Below, in pieces: positions 1 to 11,672 of a stretch of 64,000 nt of DNA; position 1 is the first letter of the stretch; every line of letters begins with the position of its first letter. The stretch covers positions 93,050,905-93,114,904 of the forward strand of contig NC_133648.1 in assembly GCF_009905375.1 (NCBI RefSeq), given 5' to 3'. Made by a program: the position numbers and the translations under genes. The stretch comes from Apium graveolens. Lineage: Eukaryota; Streptophyta; Magnoliopsida; Apiales; Apiaceae. The notes under the pieces are model-generated. The model did not search any database. It was not told where the DNA came from and saw only the letters and a list, made by a program, of their open reading frames with translations.

Positions 1-187
1 TCGAGTGAGTAGCTTATATAATGATAAGTTTGTAGCACAGTGTTGTATGCACCTTTGTATAGAATCTGTAGTAGCATATAAGTCATGTTGACTTTAACTA
101 GATATGCAGAATAGGTTGATTAACTGTATATAAGCAATGTCTTGTAATTCTGTATAAGTGAAATGAAGTCAAGTGCCAAAATAGCTA

Positions 188-305
188 TCAACGGATGCTT
201 AACAAAGCTTCGATGGATGATCAAATGACTTTCAACGGATGTTCAAAATAGCAGTCGACGGATGATCAAGTAAGTCATCGACGGATGATCTGAAAGTCGA
301 CGGAT
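188..305 (+). repeat. Nonamer cluster TC(A/G)ACGGAT in F LTR
   Basis: Five exact copies of TCAACGGAT or TCGACGGAT plus one CGATGGAT variant lie in 118 bases, upstream of the LTR TATA box. Both the A-type and the G-type spelling occur in this one LTR, unlike element B, where almost all are A-type. Confidence 0.85.
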
Positions 306-473
306 GATAATATCAAGATTCAAACATCAGTTGAACAGTGAAAGCTGACACACAGCCGTCGAGATTGGATACAAACATTGTGGAAGCCTATTAACTGGGT
401 CATAGAGGACGAAAAGCAGCAAAGATCAAGACTGTTAGATTTTATATTTATTCAGTTCTTTTGACTTTGTAAT

Positions 474-496
474 CTTGGTAATATATATAAACCAAG
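474..496 (+). promoter_or_regulatory. LTR TATA box inside CTTGGT/ACCAAG palindrome
   Basis: An ATATATATAA core is flanked by inverted hexamers CTTGGT and ACCAAG. The same arrangement is present in the LTRs of A (32445-32465) and B (52094-52113). It is the likely Pol II promoter of the LTR; the start site would lie about 30 bases downstream. Confidence 0.65.
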
Positions 497-621
497 AGAG
501 TAGCAAATAAATAAAGTGACTAAGAAAACTAAGTTAGCTTAGAAACAAACACAGAGAAATCTTTGTAAGCACTATCTTTAGCATTTCCTGTGTTCTTAGT
601 TGTTCTATCTTGTAAAAGCAG

Positions 622-697
622 CTGTGAGCATTTCTGCACACAGAGTTCTCTCGATATATTAATATATATCTCTGGTGGAATTTTTGAATCCACCAGA
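622..697 (+). other. Two conserved stem-loops in the LTR R/U5 region
   Basis: The first stem is CTGTGAGC with GCACACAG at 622-643 (one internal A/A mismatch). The second is TCTGGTGGA with TCCACCAGA at 671-697. Both recur in A and B with different loops. They sit downstream of the TATA box, so they would be in the transcript. Confidence 0.6.
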
Positions 698-957
698 AAG
701 TTTTTAAAAACTCTTGTTTTTAATTACTCTTGTTTTAATTCATTAAAGTTTATATTCCGTATTGTGCTAATCAAAACAGATATATCTATAATCGAGTTGA
801 ACATTTTTATTTCAAGAAAAAGATAAAGAATTCCATTCAACCCCCCTTCTGTAATTCTTGATATATTGTTAAGGGACTAACAATAGGGTATATGTATAGG
901 TTATAGATAATATGCGAGAGAGTAGGTTAAGTAAGTTTATTATTAATATTCCTTTTA

Positions 958-1326
958 TTGGTTTGTCAGCAAAGGGTGCATTCCTCGTCATCCTCTGGGA
1001 CGGACGACACCATTGCTTTCTCCGTGTATGCTGAGTTGAGGCACGAGTTCGACATGCTTCAGGGCAAGTACGATCGACTGATAGACCGACTAAAGAACGT
1101 GTACCCGAACAGCCGAAACTATGAAGGGAAGCCCAAGGAGCAAATGACTGCGAGACTTGAGACCTTGGTTCAGTACGTCAACACTAAGCTTGAGGAGATT
1201 CCAGCGCATCGAGACCGCACCAGCCAGTATGTCATTCAGATGGTGGCGGATGAGCTCCAGAGCATTGTGAAGACGCTTCGAGAGGAAAAGACTACAAAGC
1301 CCCGTTCAGATGGAGTGGAGCCTTAG
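958..1326 (+). CDS. ORF0 upstream of gag, charged coiled-coil protein (RLG-1)
   Basis: This 122-codon frame lies between the leader and gag and ends in TAG. I recognise no known domain. The residues are highly charged and heptad-like (around LQGKYDRLIDRLKNVY and LETLVQYVNTKLEE), so a coiled coil is likely. There is no ATG near the 5' end: the listed start is TTG, and the frame runs in across a CAG that resembles a splice acceptor (TTTGTCAG). The homologous frame in RLG-2 (20699-21001) keeps the same stop and differs mainly at synonymous positions, which argues that it encodes a protein. Its function is unknown. Confidence 0.55.
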   Translation: MVCQQRVHSSSSSGTDDTIAFSVYAELRHEFDMLQGKYDRLIDRLKNVYPNSRNYEGKPKEQMTARLETLVQYVNTKLEEIPAHRDRTSQYVIQMVADELQSIVKTLREEKTTKPRSDGVEP

Positions 1327-1644
1327 TTCTTTCCATTTACCTTTTCATGTTGTTGTACTATCAGACTCCGTAGAATTCCCAGTTGTTTCTGTTATTTCCT
1401 TTAAATAAGCCTGTTGTTCCTAGAATCAGACTTTGTCCTAATCCTATGTATTGTGACCTTTAAATTTCAATAATCATGCTCTATTGTTCCATTTGCTCTC
1501 AACTGTTATTTTACGTTTTTATATGCATCGCCATATCTGCTTAACTTGAAACTTGACCTCATAAGTAAACAAGAATGCCATGCGATACCCTCAAATTATT
1601 TCAATCATTCATATCTGTTTTGACATAACTCTTATTTCAGGATT
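1327..1644 (+). other. ORF0-gag spacer (RLG-1)
   Basis: AT-rich sequence without a plausible ORF. It ends in a pyrimidine-rich stretch and TTATTTCAG just before the gag ATG, which resembles a plant 3' splice site. The same spacer and site exist in RLG-2 (21002-21312). Confidence 0.5.
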
Positions 1645-3404
1645 ATGCCTCCCAAAAAGAAGAACCCTACAACCACATCCACCACAGACCCAAATATTCT
1701 TCGATTACTGGAAGCTTTGCAACAACAAACCAATGCTATAGCTCAACACAACTAACCCTTCAACAGCGAATTGAAAACCAAGATAATCGTGAACCACACC
1801 AACCACCTGAACCACCAGTACCACCTAGACAAGTTGTCACTTTCAAAGCTTTTCAGAATGTGAATCCACCTGCATTCCATGATACCACTGATCCATTTGA
1901 GTTGATACAGTTAGGAGACGATCAGAAGACGCCGTATACTACTTACTTCTTGAAGGGTGAAGTCGTCTATTGGTGGGAATCAGTAAAAGCTATGGAAGTA
2001 ACTCAACAAGTTTCTTGGGAGAGATTTAAGAAGTTATTTTTGGACAAGTATTACCCTAAGTACATGCAGAATCAGATGGAGCTTAAATTTCTTGAGTTGA
2101 AGCAAGGGAACATGACTGTATTGGAATATGAGAAGAAGTTCACTGAGTTGTCAAGGTTTGTAACAAAGTATACCAACACCGAGGAGGAAAAAGCGAAGAA
2201 ATTTCAGCAAGGATTGGAACCTTGGATCAGAGATAGAGTGGCTATGTTTGAGCTTAAAACTTATGCGGGAGTAGTACAGAAAGCTGCTCTGATTGAGAAT
2301 AATGGGACGCGATCAAGGAAGGAAAGGGATAACAAGAAGAGGAAGGTTCCATTTTATGGAGAAAAGTCTGAAGCCGGAAGTTCACAAGATCGGAATGTAA
2401 AGAGAATCGGATTCCATAAGGGCGGAAATTTTCAAAAGAAGGGAAATTTGGGCAAAAGGCAAGAATCAAAAGGGAACAACCAGGCAAGCCAAGGACAAGT
2501 TGGAGAAAACAGGTTCCAGAGACCCGAATGCAAGCACTGTGGAAGAAGGCACCCCGGAGTGTGTAATAAGTTGAGCATGACATGCTATAGGTGCAATCAG
2601 AAGGGACATTTGGCGAATGAGTGCAAGATGTCGAAGCCAGGAGTTACGTGCTACAAGTGTGGGAAGACTGGACATATGGCTAGGGAGTGTAAGGCAATCG
2701 GACTAGTGAAAGCTCTAATGAACGTGGCAAGTACCAGTGTGAGCATACCAGCTGAGGTATGGGCATTACCTCCACCACCCGCACCAACCCCGCAAGCAAC
2801 AACAAGGACATTTGATCTGAAAATGAAGGATGTTGTTCAGAATTCTGAGGTGATAGCAGGTACACTTTTACTCAATAATGTCAAAGCTAAAGTATTGATT
2901 GATTCGGGAGCAACAAGATCTTTCATATCAGAATCTTTTGTTGATAAGCTTCAATGTTATAAAATGATTATGAGTGAGGTAGTAAATGTGGTAATTGCGA
3001 ACCAAGAGAAGATTCCTGTGAATCAATTATGTCCGAAGTGTGAGATCGATATTTCAGGATATAAGTTTTCAGCCGACTTGATACTCTTCAAGTTGGGGGA
3101 GTTTGATATAATTCTAGGTATGGATTGGTTAGGAGAGAATAACGCTCAGATTAATTGTAAGACCAAGAAAGTGTATTTAAAGACGAAGAGTGGAGAGAAT
3201 GTAGTATTTAAGGGGCAGAGGCAAGAACAGCTATTTCTTACAATCGTTCAGGCTAAGAAGCTACTTAGAAAAGGTTGTGAGTCGTTCCTAGCGTATGTAA
3301 TGGATTCAGAAAAAGGCAGTCCCAGCATAGAAGATATCCCCATAATTAACGAGTTTCCCGACGTGTTTCCAGACGAACTACCAGGCTTACCACCAGATCG
3401 ATAA
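1645..3404 (+). pseudogene. gag: RLG-1 gag and protease, broken
   Basis: The start is the ATG at 1645 (MPPKKKNP). A one-base deletion near 1752 shifts the frame; from 1860 the frame is open to TAA at 3402-3404, where RLG-2 has CAA. Relative to RLG-2, 39 bases (13 codons) are missing just before TTTGAGTTG near 1896. The capsid-like region is followed by three cysteine-histidine knuckles ([40 protein letters not shown]) that would bind genomic RNA. The aspartic protease follows with its LIDSGA active site and the ILGMDWL strand. Confidence 0.85.
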
Positions 3405-4415
3405 ATCGAGTTTGAGATCAACCTTGCTCCAGGCACGGAATCAGTTTCAAAGGCCCCATATAGAATGGCACCAGGAGAAATGAAAGAGTTGGCGAGCCAG
3501 CTACAAGAATTATTAGATAAAAGAGTGATACGGCCAAGTACGTCGCCATGGGGAGCACCTGTTCTGTTTGTCAAGAAGAAAGATGGGAGTATGCGGCTAT
3601 GCATAGATTATCGGGAGTTGAATAAGGTGACGATCAAGAACCGCTACCCGCTACCAAGAATAGATGAACTTTTTGATCAACTGAAGGGAGCAAAATGCTT
3701 TTCAAAGATCGACTTGAGATCGGGATACCATCAATTAAAGATCAAAGAAGAAGATATTCCCAAGACAGCATTTAGGACCAGATATGGGCATTATGAATTC
3801 CTAGTAATGCCGTTTGGATTGACCAACGCCCCGACCGCATTTATGGATCTGATGAATCGAGTATTTAAGAAGTATTTGGACAAGTTTGTCGTGGTATTCA
3901 TTGATGACATCCTTATTTATTCTAAGTCAGAAGAAGAGCATAAACAGCACCTCTGGATAGCATTGGAGATACTTCGGCAAGAGAAGTTGTATGCCAAGTT
4001 TACCAAATGTGAGTTTTGGTTAAAGGAAGTTCAATATTTAGGGCATGTCATTGGAAATGAAGGAGTTAAAGTGGATCCGGCAAAGATTGAGGCAGTTATG
4101 AGTTGGGAGAGGCCAAAGACTCCTATGGAAGTGCGAAGTTTTCTAGGATTGGCAGGATACTATAGAAGGTTCGTCAAGGATTTTTTGAAAATCGCCACGC
4201 CATTGACCAAGTTAACCAGAAAGAACCAAAAGTTTGAATGGAGTGCAGAATGTGAGGATAGCTTTCAAGAGTTGAAGCAAAGATTGGTAACAGCTCCGGT
4301 GTTAGTGCTTCCAGATGACCAAGGAAACTTTGTGATATTCAGCGACGCTTCACATAAGGGATTGGGCTGTGTGTTAATGCAACATAGTAAGGTGATTGTG
4401 TATGCGTCAAGATAG
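3405..4415 (+). pseudogene. pol: RLG-1 reverse transcriptase and start of RNase H, broken
   Basis: This segment is in frame with the preceding one across a TAA. It shows the Ty3/gypsy RT series: [33 protein letters not shown], the PFGLTNAP loop and the catalytic FIDD (about 3898-3909). The thumb and first RNase H strand ([15 protein letters not shown]) follow. It ends at TAG 4413-4415, where RLG-2 reads CAG. Confidence 0.88.
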
Positions 4416-5072
4416 TTGAAACCGCATGAGTTCAAGTACCCGACGCATGACTTGGAACTAGCCGCCATAGTGTTCGCACTTAAGATTTGGAGACATTACC
4501 TCTACGGAGAAAAGTGTGAAATCTACACAGATCATAAGAGTTTAAAGTACATTTTCACTCAGAAGGAGCTCAATATGAGGCAGAGGAGATGGCTGGAATT
4601 GATCAAGGACTATGACTGCTCGATAAATTACCATCCTGGAAAGGCGAATGTTGTGGTCGATGCTCTAAGTAGGAAGGAGAGACTGAATATGATGACAACA
4701 TCAAAGGAATTATCTGAAGAAATCAAGAGATTTGAACTGGAACTTTATGATTGCGGAAAAGTTGAGGAAGTTTGTCGTGCAATGACCTTTCAGCCAAAAC
4801 TAGTGGAAAAGATAAAGAAGTGTCAAGAAGAAGTAATGGAGGAAGAGAATAATCAGTTATCTGGAGAGGAGATTAATACTCAAAAGGATGATCAAGGGAT
4901 ACTAAGGTTTTCTTCCAGAATTTGGATTCCTCATGTACCTGAATTAAAGAATGAGATCCTACATGAAGCCCACAATTCGAAATTTTCAATCCACCCTGGG
5001 AGTACCAAGATGTATTGGGACTTAAAGAAAAACTTTTGGTGGCCAAATATGAAGCGAGACGTAGCGGAATAG
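4416..5072 (+). pseudogene. pol: RLG-1 RNase H and integrase zinc-finger region, broken
   Basis: Same frame as before. It carries the rest of RNase H ([35 protein letters not shown]) and the tether into the integrase N-terminal domain ([23 protein letters not shown]). It stops at TAG 5070-5072, where RLG-2 has TGG, just before the CYTC pair of the HHCC zinc finger. Confidence 0.85.
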
Positions 5073-6218
5073 GTTGCGAAGTGTTATACTTGTCAGAAAG
5101 TGAAGGCAGAACATCAACGACCAAGCGGATTAATTCAGCCCCTAAAGATTCCAGAATGGAAATGGGAAAATATCGCTATGGACTTTATAGTAGGACTACC
5201 GCGAACAAAATCCGGTCATGACGCTATATGGGTTATAGTTGATCGTCTTACGAAGTCAGCGCATTTCCTTCCAATTAACGAGAAGTCGTCATTAGACAAA
5301 TTGGTTCATCTGTATGTGCACAAAATCTAACTAAGGCATGGAGTACCCATATTAATAGTTTCAGACAGAGATCCTCGATTTAACTCGAGATTGTGGAAGC
5401 AATTTCAAGAATGTCTTGGCACGAAGTTGAATATGAGCACGGCGTACCACCCGCAGACTGATGGTCAGAGCAAAAGGACAATTCAAACAATTGAAGACAT
5501 GTTGCGCAGTTGTACAATCGATTTTACAGGAAGTTGGGACGACCACTTGCCGTTGATTGAATTCTCTTACAATAATAGCTATCATTCCAGTATTGGCATG
5601 CCACCATACGAAGCTTTATACGGGCGAAAATGTAGATCATCAACAAGTTGGGATGAAGTAGGAGAAGGAAGAATTCTCGGCTCGGAATTGGTACAACAGT
5701 TGCATGATACAGTCAAGTTAATTCAGAAAAGGTTGCTTGCTGCTCAAGATAGACAGAGGTAGTATGCGGATCCAGCGCGTAAGGATGTTCGATTCCAAAT
5801 TGGCAAAGCTGTTTTGTTGAAGGTGTCACCTAGAAAAGGGTTATCTAGATTTGGCAAGAAAGGGAAGTTAGCACCTAGATATATAGGTCCTTTTGAAATT
5901 TTGAGTCAAGTGGGGAAGGTGGCCTACGAGCTGGCCTTACCACCTCAGTATCAGTATGTGCATAATGTGTTCCATGTGTCGTTGCTTAAGAAGTACAATC
6001 CTGACGCTAGCCATGTGATAGAATATGAACCAGTAGAAATTCAGGCAGACCTGTCATTTGTGGAGCAACCGGTCAAAATACTCGACCGGCAAGAGAAGAG
6101 TCTTAGAAATAAGTCAGTAAAGTTAGTAAAAGTACTTTGGAGAAACCCTAAGGTCGAAGAATCGACTTGGGAGTTAGAGTCTGATATGCGTTCCCGGTAT
6201 CCTCATCTGTTCTCTTAG
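5073..6218 (+). pseudogene. pol: RLG-1 integrase core and chromodomain, broken
   Basis: It contains the integrase core ([28 protein letters not shown]), the GPF/Y-type module (YIGPFEILSQVGKVAYEL) and a C-terminal chromodomain-like end (KLVKVLWRNPKVEESTWE). The chromodomain is what places the element among chromoviruses. In-frame stops lie at 5328-5330 (TAA) and 5760-5762 (TAG). The catalytic glutamate is changed: the motif after DGQ is SKRTIQ, whereas RLG-2 has SERTIQ. It ends in TAG just before the polypurine tract. Confidence 0.85.
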
Positions 6219-6239
6219 ATTCTGGGGATAGAATCCCTT

Positions 6240-6252
6240 AAGGGGGAGAGGA
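6240..6252 (+). promoter_or_regulatory. Polypurine tract of RLG-1
   Basis: AAGGGGGAGAGGA directly abuts the 3' LTR start TGTTACAACC, and is the primer for plus-strand DNA synthesis. The identical tract precedes the RLG-2 3' LTR. Confidence 0.85.
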
Positions 6253-7919
6253 TGTTACAACCGGCATTTTCGTGTAATATTAATTGTAAATTTGGTGTAA
6301 TTTTAAAGCTGAATGCCAATATATTCAACTATTGTATGTTTGTGTGAATGAGAATTTCTGCGTCTTAAATTTTCGTTATGTGGTATATGATTTTTTTCAA
6401 AGCAAAAGTTTATTTATTTCTTTTATTTTTGATTTATAAGGAATATTTTAAACCTTGAATAAATATCTTTTTAAAAGTTATTTTGTTCACAAAATTCAAA
6501 AGTGGTTTTATAAAATTTCTAAAAATCCAAGTTATTTTATGGTATAAATTTTATAATTTTTGAACTTGTTTTTATTTTATAAAAATAAATCTTTATAAAT
6601 GTTAGTTGTCATAATTAGCAAATTACATGGTTGTCCTTGCATGCAAATCCTTCTCTATTCAATTCAAAGGGCTAAAGAGACAATTCCAACCCCACTAACT
6701 CTTATTTTTCTAGCCAAATTCCTTCTTTACCCTTGCATGCAAAATGAACCAAGTATAAGTGGAGGGATAGTCTTGTCAATTCTCATTCCCACTCACATTT
6801 TCCAAATCAAAAACCATAAAGCAAGCAATTAATATGATCATCCACTCCACTCACCATCACACTTTCTCCTCCCACCCTCCTCACTCTCTCACTCTCGGCC
6901 CTCCCCCTCCTTCTCTCGGTTTTTCAGCCGAAACCAACCCCCTCCCCATTTTCTTCATTCCTCCACCAAGTTTCCACCATCTACATAAGTAAATGTTACT
7001 TTCCATACCATGATCACATATATTTCAAGGAGTTTTGAGTAAAAAGTTTAAGTTTTAAAGTTGCATGTTAAGGTTTTAGTTGAAACTCAAAGTACAACCT
7101 TGATTTTTGTGGATTTAAGGTTGTTTTGAGAGGACTACAAGGAATGGTGAAGTGTCAAGTCTTGAGAAAGAAACTCTTGATGTTAAATGGTCATTCTCTT
7201 CCATTTCATTCGGCCATGACCTTAAGGGAGCCGAATGAATGGTCCTAGAGATCATTCTTGTTGATTGGTTCAATTTTTGTATGTTTATGTGATAATGGCA
7301 TGAAACTTGTAGTGAAAATTTGATAAAACTCTTTGCATGCTAAGTGATCATCTAGGTATAGCTTATGCTAGGCTTGCATTTCAATTTTATGATAGAATAT
7401 ATTTAGAAAATATGTTATTTGGTTTGCAAAACTCGAAGTTATGCATGCATGTGAATGTCTCTTGAAATGTTGGACGATTTTTATCATTAGGAAGGATTTT
7501 ATTAGTAAGCTTTAATTTCAGTAGGAATAAGGAGTTAATTTTGATTAATTCTTCTTGATGCATGGTAATAATTCATATATATCTTTTATAAAAATGCATA
7601 ACTTGTTTCAAAAACTTGATGATTTGTGAGTTGTGAAATGTGGTTTCTTTTATTTTGCCATGATTGCACCTTAGGTAAGGATGATCTCCACCAAGATTAT
7701 TTTGAGTATAAGGGATTTAGTTCAGTAGATCACCATGTTTAAGTCTTGGTTTGGGTATTGGGTTGTTGGTGGTTGAGTTTGTCAAGTAAAAACTTTGGAG
7801 AAAGGAGAGTTATAGTTTCTGCAGAAAATCAGTTTAGTGCCCTGAGGTTTAGAGTGAGTTTTGACCATGTCATTGATGTGCACTTTGAGTCCCAAGCCAC
7901 CAGAAGTTATTATTGGGAG

Positions 7920-7928
7920 TATATAAAA
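7920..7928 (+). promoter_or_regulatory. TATA box of RLG-1 LTR
   Basis: TATATAAAA follows GGGAG in a segment conserved in all three Tekay LTRs (also 18146-18154 and 27475-27483). Confidence 0.5.
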
Positions 7929-8975
7929 GGTTTTAGGTGTTGTTTGGAGGTTTGCATGTCATTTGGTTAGGTGCACAAGTAGAATAACAAAATCTGTCCA
8001 GCAGGGGACAGTTTTGTTGCAACTTAGAAATAGGGAGATTTGACCATGTCATGGATAGGCCCTCATTAGGCCCTGTTGGGCCTTAGTTAGAGGGAGTGTC
8101 AGAGAAGTTTTTCCAACCATATATCATAGGATATGAGTTAGAACCATGTGTCACAAGTTAATTCAAGTCAGGGCGTTTTATGCCCAGAAAAACAGGGGAA
8201 CCATGGACTTTGAGCTTAGGCCCAAGAAGGCCCAAGCCAGGCCCTTGAGCCACATTAAGTTTGGGAGATGCCCTTCGGTCATAAGGGTCTTGTGTAAAAG
8301 TTTTGAAGGAAAACTTGTAGTTTAAGAGTGTCTAATACACTCAAGAAACCATAGATATCATTCTGAAATTTGCACCAGTGAGCACTTTCACTTATCACAT
8401 AGTTTTAGAACACTTAGGAGTGAGATTTAAGTTGACCACCATAGTTGTAAGATAGTATAAGGTCAGTAGAGAAAAAGGCCCAAGTGAGGGTCAATAGGTC
8501 TTGGATAGTTTAGTAAAGGCACATCGAGTTAGGAAGCCAAAAATTAGAAGACTTTGTCTAGTTTAGCGACCAAGTGACTTAAGTTGTGAGTCGAGATCAT
8601 CCAAGCCAAGTGTTGCATTATGGTGTATATGGTTTTATTTGGTATTAATATATGATATGTGATTATGTGGCTATGTGCGTGTAATTATAATTTAAAGGTG
8701 AATATAAATTAAGTGCATATAGGCCTAAGTGCCATCCGTGTTTAAATTCGGGTTGTAAATAGGTTAAGTTGGTGAGGATATATTATAATGAGGATTATTA
8801 TTATTTATGTAGTCTCGAGACGAGGGAAAACTTGCCATAAAGGTCGAGTGAAGCTTCCAGTTGCTCCTACCAGTCAGACTAGACCAGCCTTTCTCAAGGC
8901 AAGTGATTCAACCTGTCTTTCGTATTCACTATAAATAGTTCATTTATATCGATGCATCTATCCTGAGTCATTTTG

Positions 8976-8997
8976 ATATATATATATATATATATAT
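8976..8997. repeat. (AT)n microsatellite
   Basis: Eleven AT units lie in the RLG-1 LTR; the RLG-2 LTRs have only a short TATATTTA here. Confidence 0.9.
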
Positions 8998-10272
8998 TTA
9001 AGTCAAGCGTATCTTATGTTTATCCTTGAAATACCATGAACCCTTGAGTACGTATTGCAAGTAGTTCAAAAGTCTTATCATGATAGTAATTTAAAGTAAT
9101 TTGAATGCCATGATAAAAGAAAGGGTAGTTACAACTCTTGGTTGATTCTCTTGATTAACATGCTAATGATTCCTAAGTATTGATATCTCATCCTGATACT
9201 TGAACCCCTATAGAACCTTACCTTGAACCCTGAAAGCCAGATATTTATCAAAGTGATTCCTCATTGATTACCCCTCTTTCTTATCTTAAAGCTTGACAAT
9301 TCTGATAAATCCTGAGCTAAAGTTCATTTCTTCATACCTTAACACCCTTAGTATTCATGAAGCTTACCTTCTTGATGATCCAGCACTTGAACCTTGATGA
9401 GAAACCATTGCTTTAAGCCCAGTTTGGCATTACCCTTCATAATATCCAGTAGCCTCGCTAAATTCCCTTGTCTAAACTTTGATATATGAAAACCATTCTG
9501 TTACCCTAATAGAGTATAGTTTTGTGGATCATGGCCCTGAAATTTAGTACCATATTTCCCGTGTTTCGAGTAGATCTATAATTCCTTGATAAAATGTTTC
9601 TGTTAAAAGAGATTTTGTTATATTTCGGCATCAGTTTTTGAAATAAATAAAATGTGGGTTTTCAGTCCCAAAGGGGGATAAACGTTTTCTTGAATAGTGG
9701 ATCTGGACTGAGACGCGAGTCCTTTCCACACTTATATTAGGCTTAAAAGTTGCCTAAGGATTCCCATTAATGTTGTAGAACCCAGCGAGATTCGGGATTA
9801 CTTCGCGGCTGATCACCGGCTATAATCCGTAGCGTCATAAAATGATTTTGATTAAAAGTATGATTTTGAAGTTGTTTTGATACAAACAAAATGATGCCAC
9901 CTCCCAAAAGTTTTATCTCTCGATATCATTGGTTATGTCCTTTCATTGACATTCTTTAATGTATATCTCGACTTATGTTTTGTATCGTATTGATTAGCAC
10001 TTATTGAGCTTTTGGATCACTCCTTGCTATGGTTAGATTCAAGCAGACCGCCCGTAAGACCTGTGATGCTGATGCTTATGTTCAAGCTCAGGTAGAATAA
10101 GAGATAGTAATTTTGTGTGAGGACTCGATATTTAAAATCAGTTGTAATAGATGGTAGTGTTGGGCTGTTCCAAACCCTAAACTGTAAGATCTGGGATTTG
10201 GTTATGTTTATTTATTTTTTTAAATGGTGTAATAGTTACACTTACTTTGCTGTTTAAGTTGGGGGTGTGACA

Positions 10273-11672
10273 ACATCCTTAGCTCTTATCATAGACTGTG
10301 TGGTATGCACCAGATTGAGCATCCTTTCTGCATTGTCATTGCCCTGTTCAGCTAGAAGTTGATAAGCTGGAACAGGGTGAGTAAATGCCTCAACATCAAG
10401 GGAGGTGGAATCTATAACAGTTGTAGGTTGCTGAGATAGTCCCTCCCTGTCTGCATCCTGGACATTCATTAACTCACTAGCAATGACATCCATCCTTATA
10501 ACTCCAGTACCTGTATTTCTCTCATTTTCTCTCTTTTGTTGCATCAGGGTCTCACCCTGGCTCCCCACCCTCACACCCTCACCTTCACCATCTAAGGTGG
10601 GACTCCTCTCACTTTTTTTTGCCAATCCTGAAGAAATGGATTGCATAATTTCACTCATTTCCTCTCCTTTTTCCTGGGAGCAACCCAGACTCTCACTCAA
10701 AACACTATTCTCTCTCAATTCTAATAGTGACTGTATAACCACCAATTCTTCTGCACTTGAAATAAATGAAGTTTGAAGCTGTGCAGAGATACTCGACGGA
10801 TGAGTGATATCCATCGGGTGAGTGGTTTTTCTATCCGATGGATAACTGCTGTTAAGCTTATCCATCGGGATACAATCACTACTCGAAGGATGAGCAATAT
10901 CCATCGAGAGAGTAGAAATGAATGAACTAGGAATTGAAACTATTGTGGACTCTGTGCTGATGGAAGATATTTTGGGCACAGATGATTCAACAGTTCCTGA
11001 AAGAATGGGCAAGTGAACCAACAATTCATCTAAAAGATGATGCTCACTTGTACTAGATTTTGGCTTCCCCAACAAAGTTAAAGAAGGGGAATCAGGAATT
11101 GATGTGTTTATCATATCCACATCCAGTGAGTTTGTGAGTGAGTTTGGTGTTTGAGGTGCTTCTATTACTATAGATTTTGGCTGTGACTCCACATTTATTG
11201 GAGCCACATCAAACTGAATTTGTGAAGGTGCAGTGACTATGTCTTTAGCACCAGTTTGCACAGTGTGTGTACCCTGTGCATCCCCACGGGTTGTAGATTT
11301 ATTCTTTCTGGCATAAGTTTGGGGTGAGCTTGTGTCCCTAACCCTCTTGGCCTGTGCTCTTGGTTGAGAGCTTTGTTCAATAACTACATCCTTTTGGGAG
11401 GATGCAGCTAGAAATGAGCTTTTATCCTTTTTAAGCACCGCAGTTTGTTGGGAAACTGCAGTGTGGCTAGGCTGGGAACCACTCAACTTTCCATCCTTAT
11501 CCTTAGGGTTTCTTTTATGTTCACCCATTCCCTCACCTGTCTTACCCACCTGCACACTCCCCTCTTTGGTTTTGGTGGATTTTGCAACTAGCATCTTTTG
11601 AGAGATACCAGAGGAGGCTTTCTTTGATTTGGATTTTGAAATATTTGCAGGTTTGGTAGCTTGGGTAGGCAA
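10273..11672 (-). pseudogene. Element A accessory ORF, middle part, truncated by RLG-1
   Basis: This low-complexity Ser/Thr/Pro-rich region is homologous to codons from about 295 of the B accessory ORF and continues into B segment 60802-62205. Shared landmarks are ATK with a KSKK stretch, DVDMI-TSIPDSPSL, MDKLNSSYP and the VHT-S stretch. The frame is open for about 465 codons, then runs into RLG-1 LTR sequence, so the last residues are chimeric. Upstream it is separated from the N-terminal domain by stop codons near 11673, 11755 and 11877. I do not know its function; no membrane segment or signal peptide is evident, so I would not call it envelope-like. Confidence 0.6.
10793..10907 (-). repeat. 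Nonamer cluster inside accessory ORF (A)
   Basis: One exact TCGACGGAT plus decayed copies (ATCCATCGGG, ATCCGATGG, TCGAAGGAT) stand at the place homologous to the B cluster at 60470-60584. Confidence 0.65.

Larger units (their letters stand above)
1..882 (+). repeat. SIRE-like copia LTR (element F), right-hand part
   Basis: This stretch matches, in inverse orientation, the LTR of element A at 32073-33060, from about its 100th base to its end. It ends in ACTAACA at 882. It is followed by Tekay leader sequence, not by a primer binding site, so it is the right LTR of an inserted element or a solo LTR. The left end lies outside the window. It holds a nonamer cluster, a TATA box inside a palindrome and two conserved hairpins. 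The ORF at 590-826 is only LTR sequence. Confidence 0.85.
883..10272 (+). mobile_element. Ty3/gypsy chromovirus RLG-1 (Tekay/Del type), 5' end missing
   Basis: Leader, ORF0, gag-pol and 3' LTR are present; the 5' LTR and primer site lie left of the inserted F LTR and outside the window. The interior is clearly homologous to the complete RLG-2. It inserted into the accessory ORF of element A: the five bases after the LTR (ACATC, 10273-10277) should be its target duplication, but the partner copy is not visible. The polyprotein has a frameshift, a 39-bp deletion and five stop codons, so it is older or more decayed than RLG-2. Confidence 0.88.
6253..10272 (+). repeat. RLG-1 3' LTR, 4.0 kb
   Basis: It starts TGTTACAACC and ends GGGTGTGACA. 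It matches the RLG-2 LTRs well in its right two thirds and at both ends, but diverges in about 6600-7700, so the two elements belong to different subfamilies. A pyrimidine-rich block with CTCGG repeats lies near 6850-6960. A strong TATATAAAA box lies at 7920-7928. No convincing gene is present; short ORFs (6599-6832, 7746-7970) are not maintained in the other LTRs. Confidence 0.88.

Noticed and set aside
590..826. ORF in the F LTR
   Set aside because: It spans the two LTR hairpins and is not kept in the A or B LTR.
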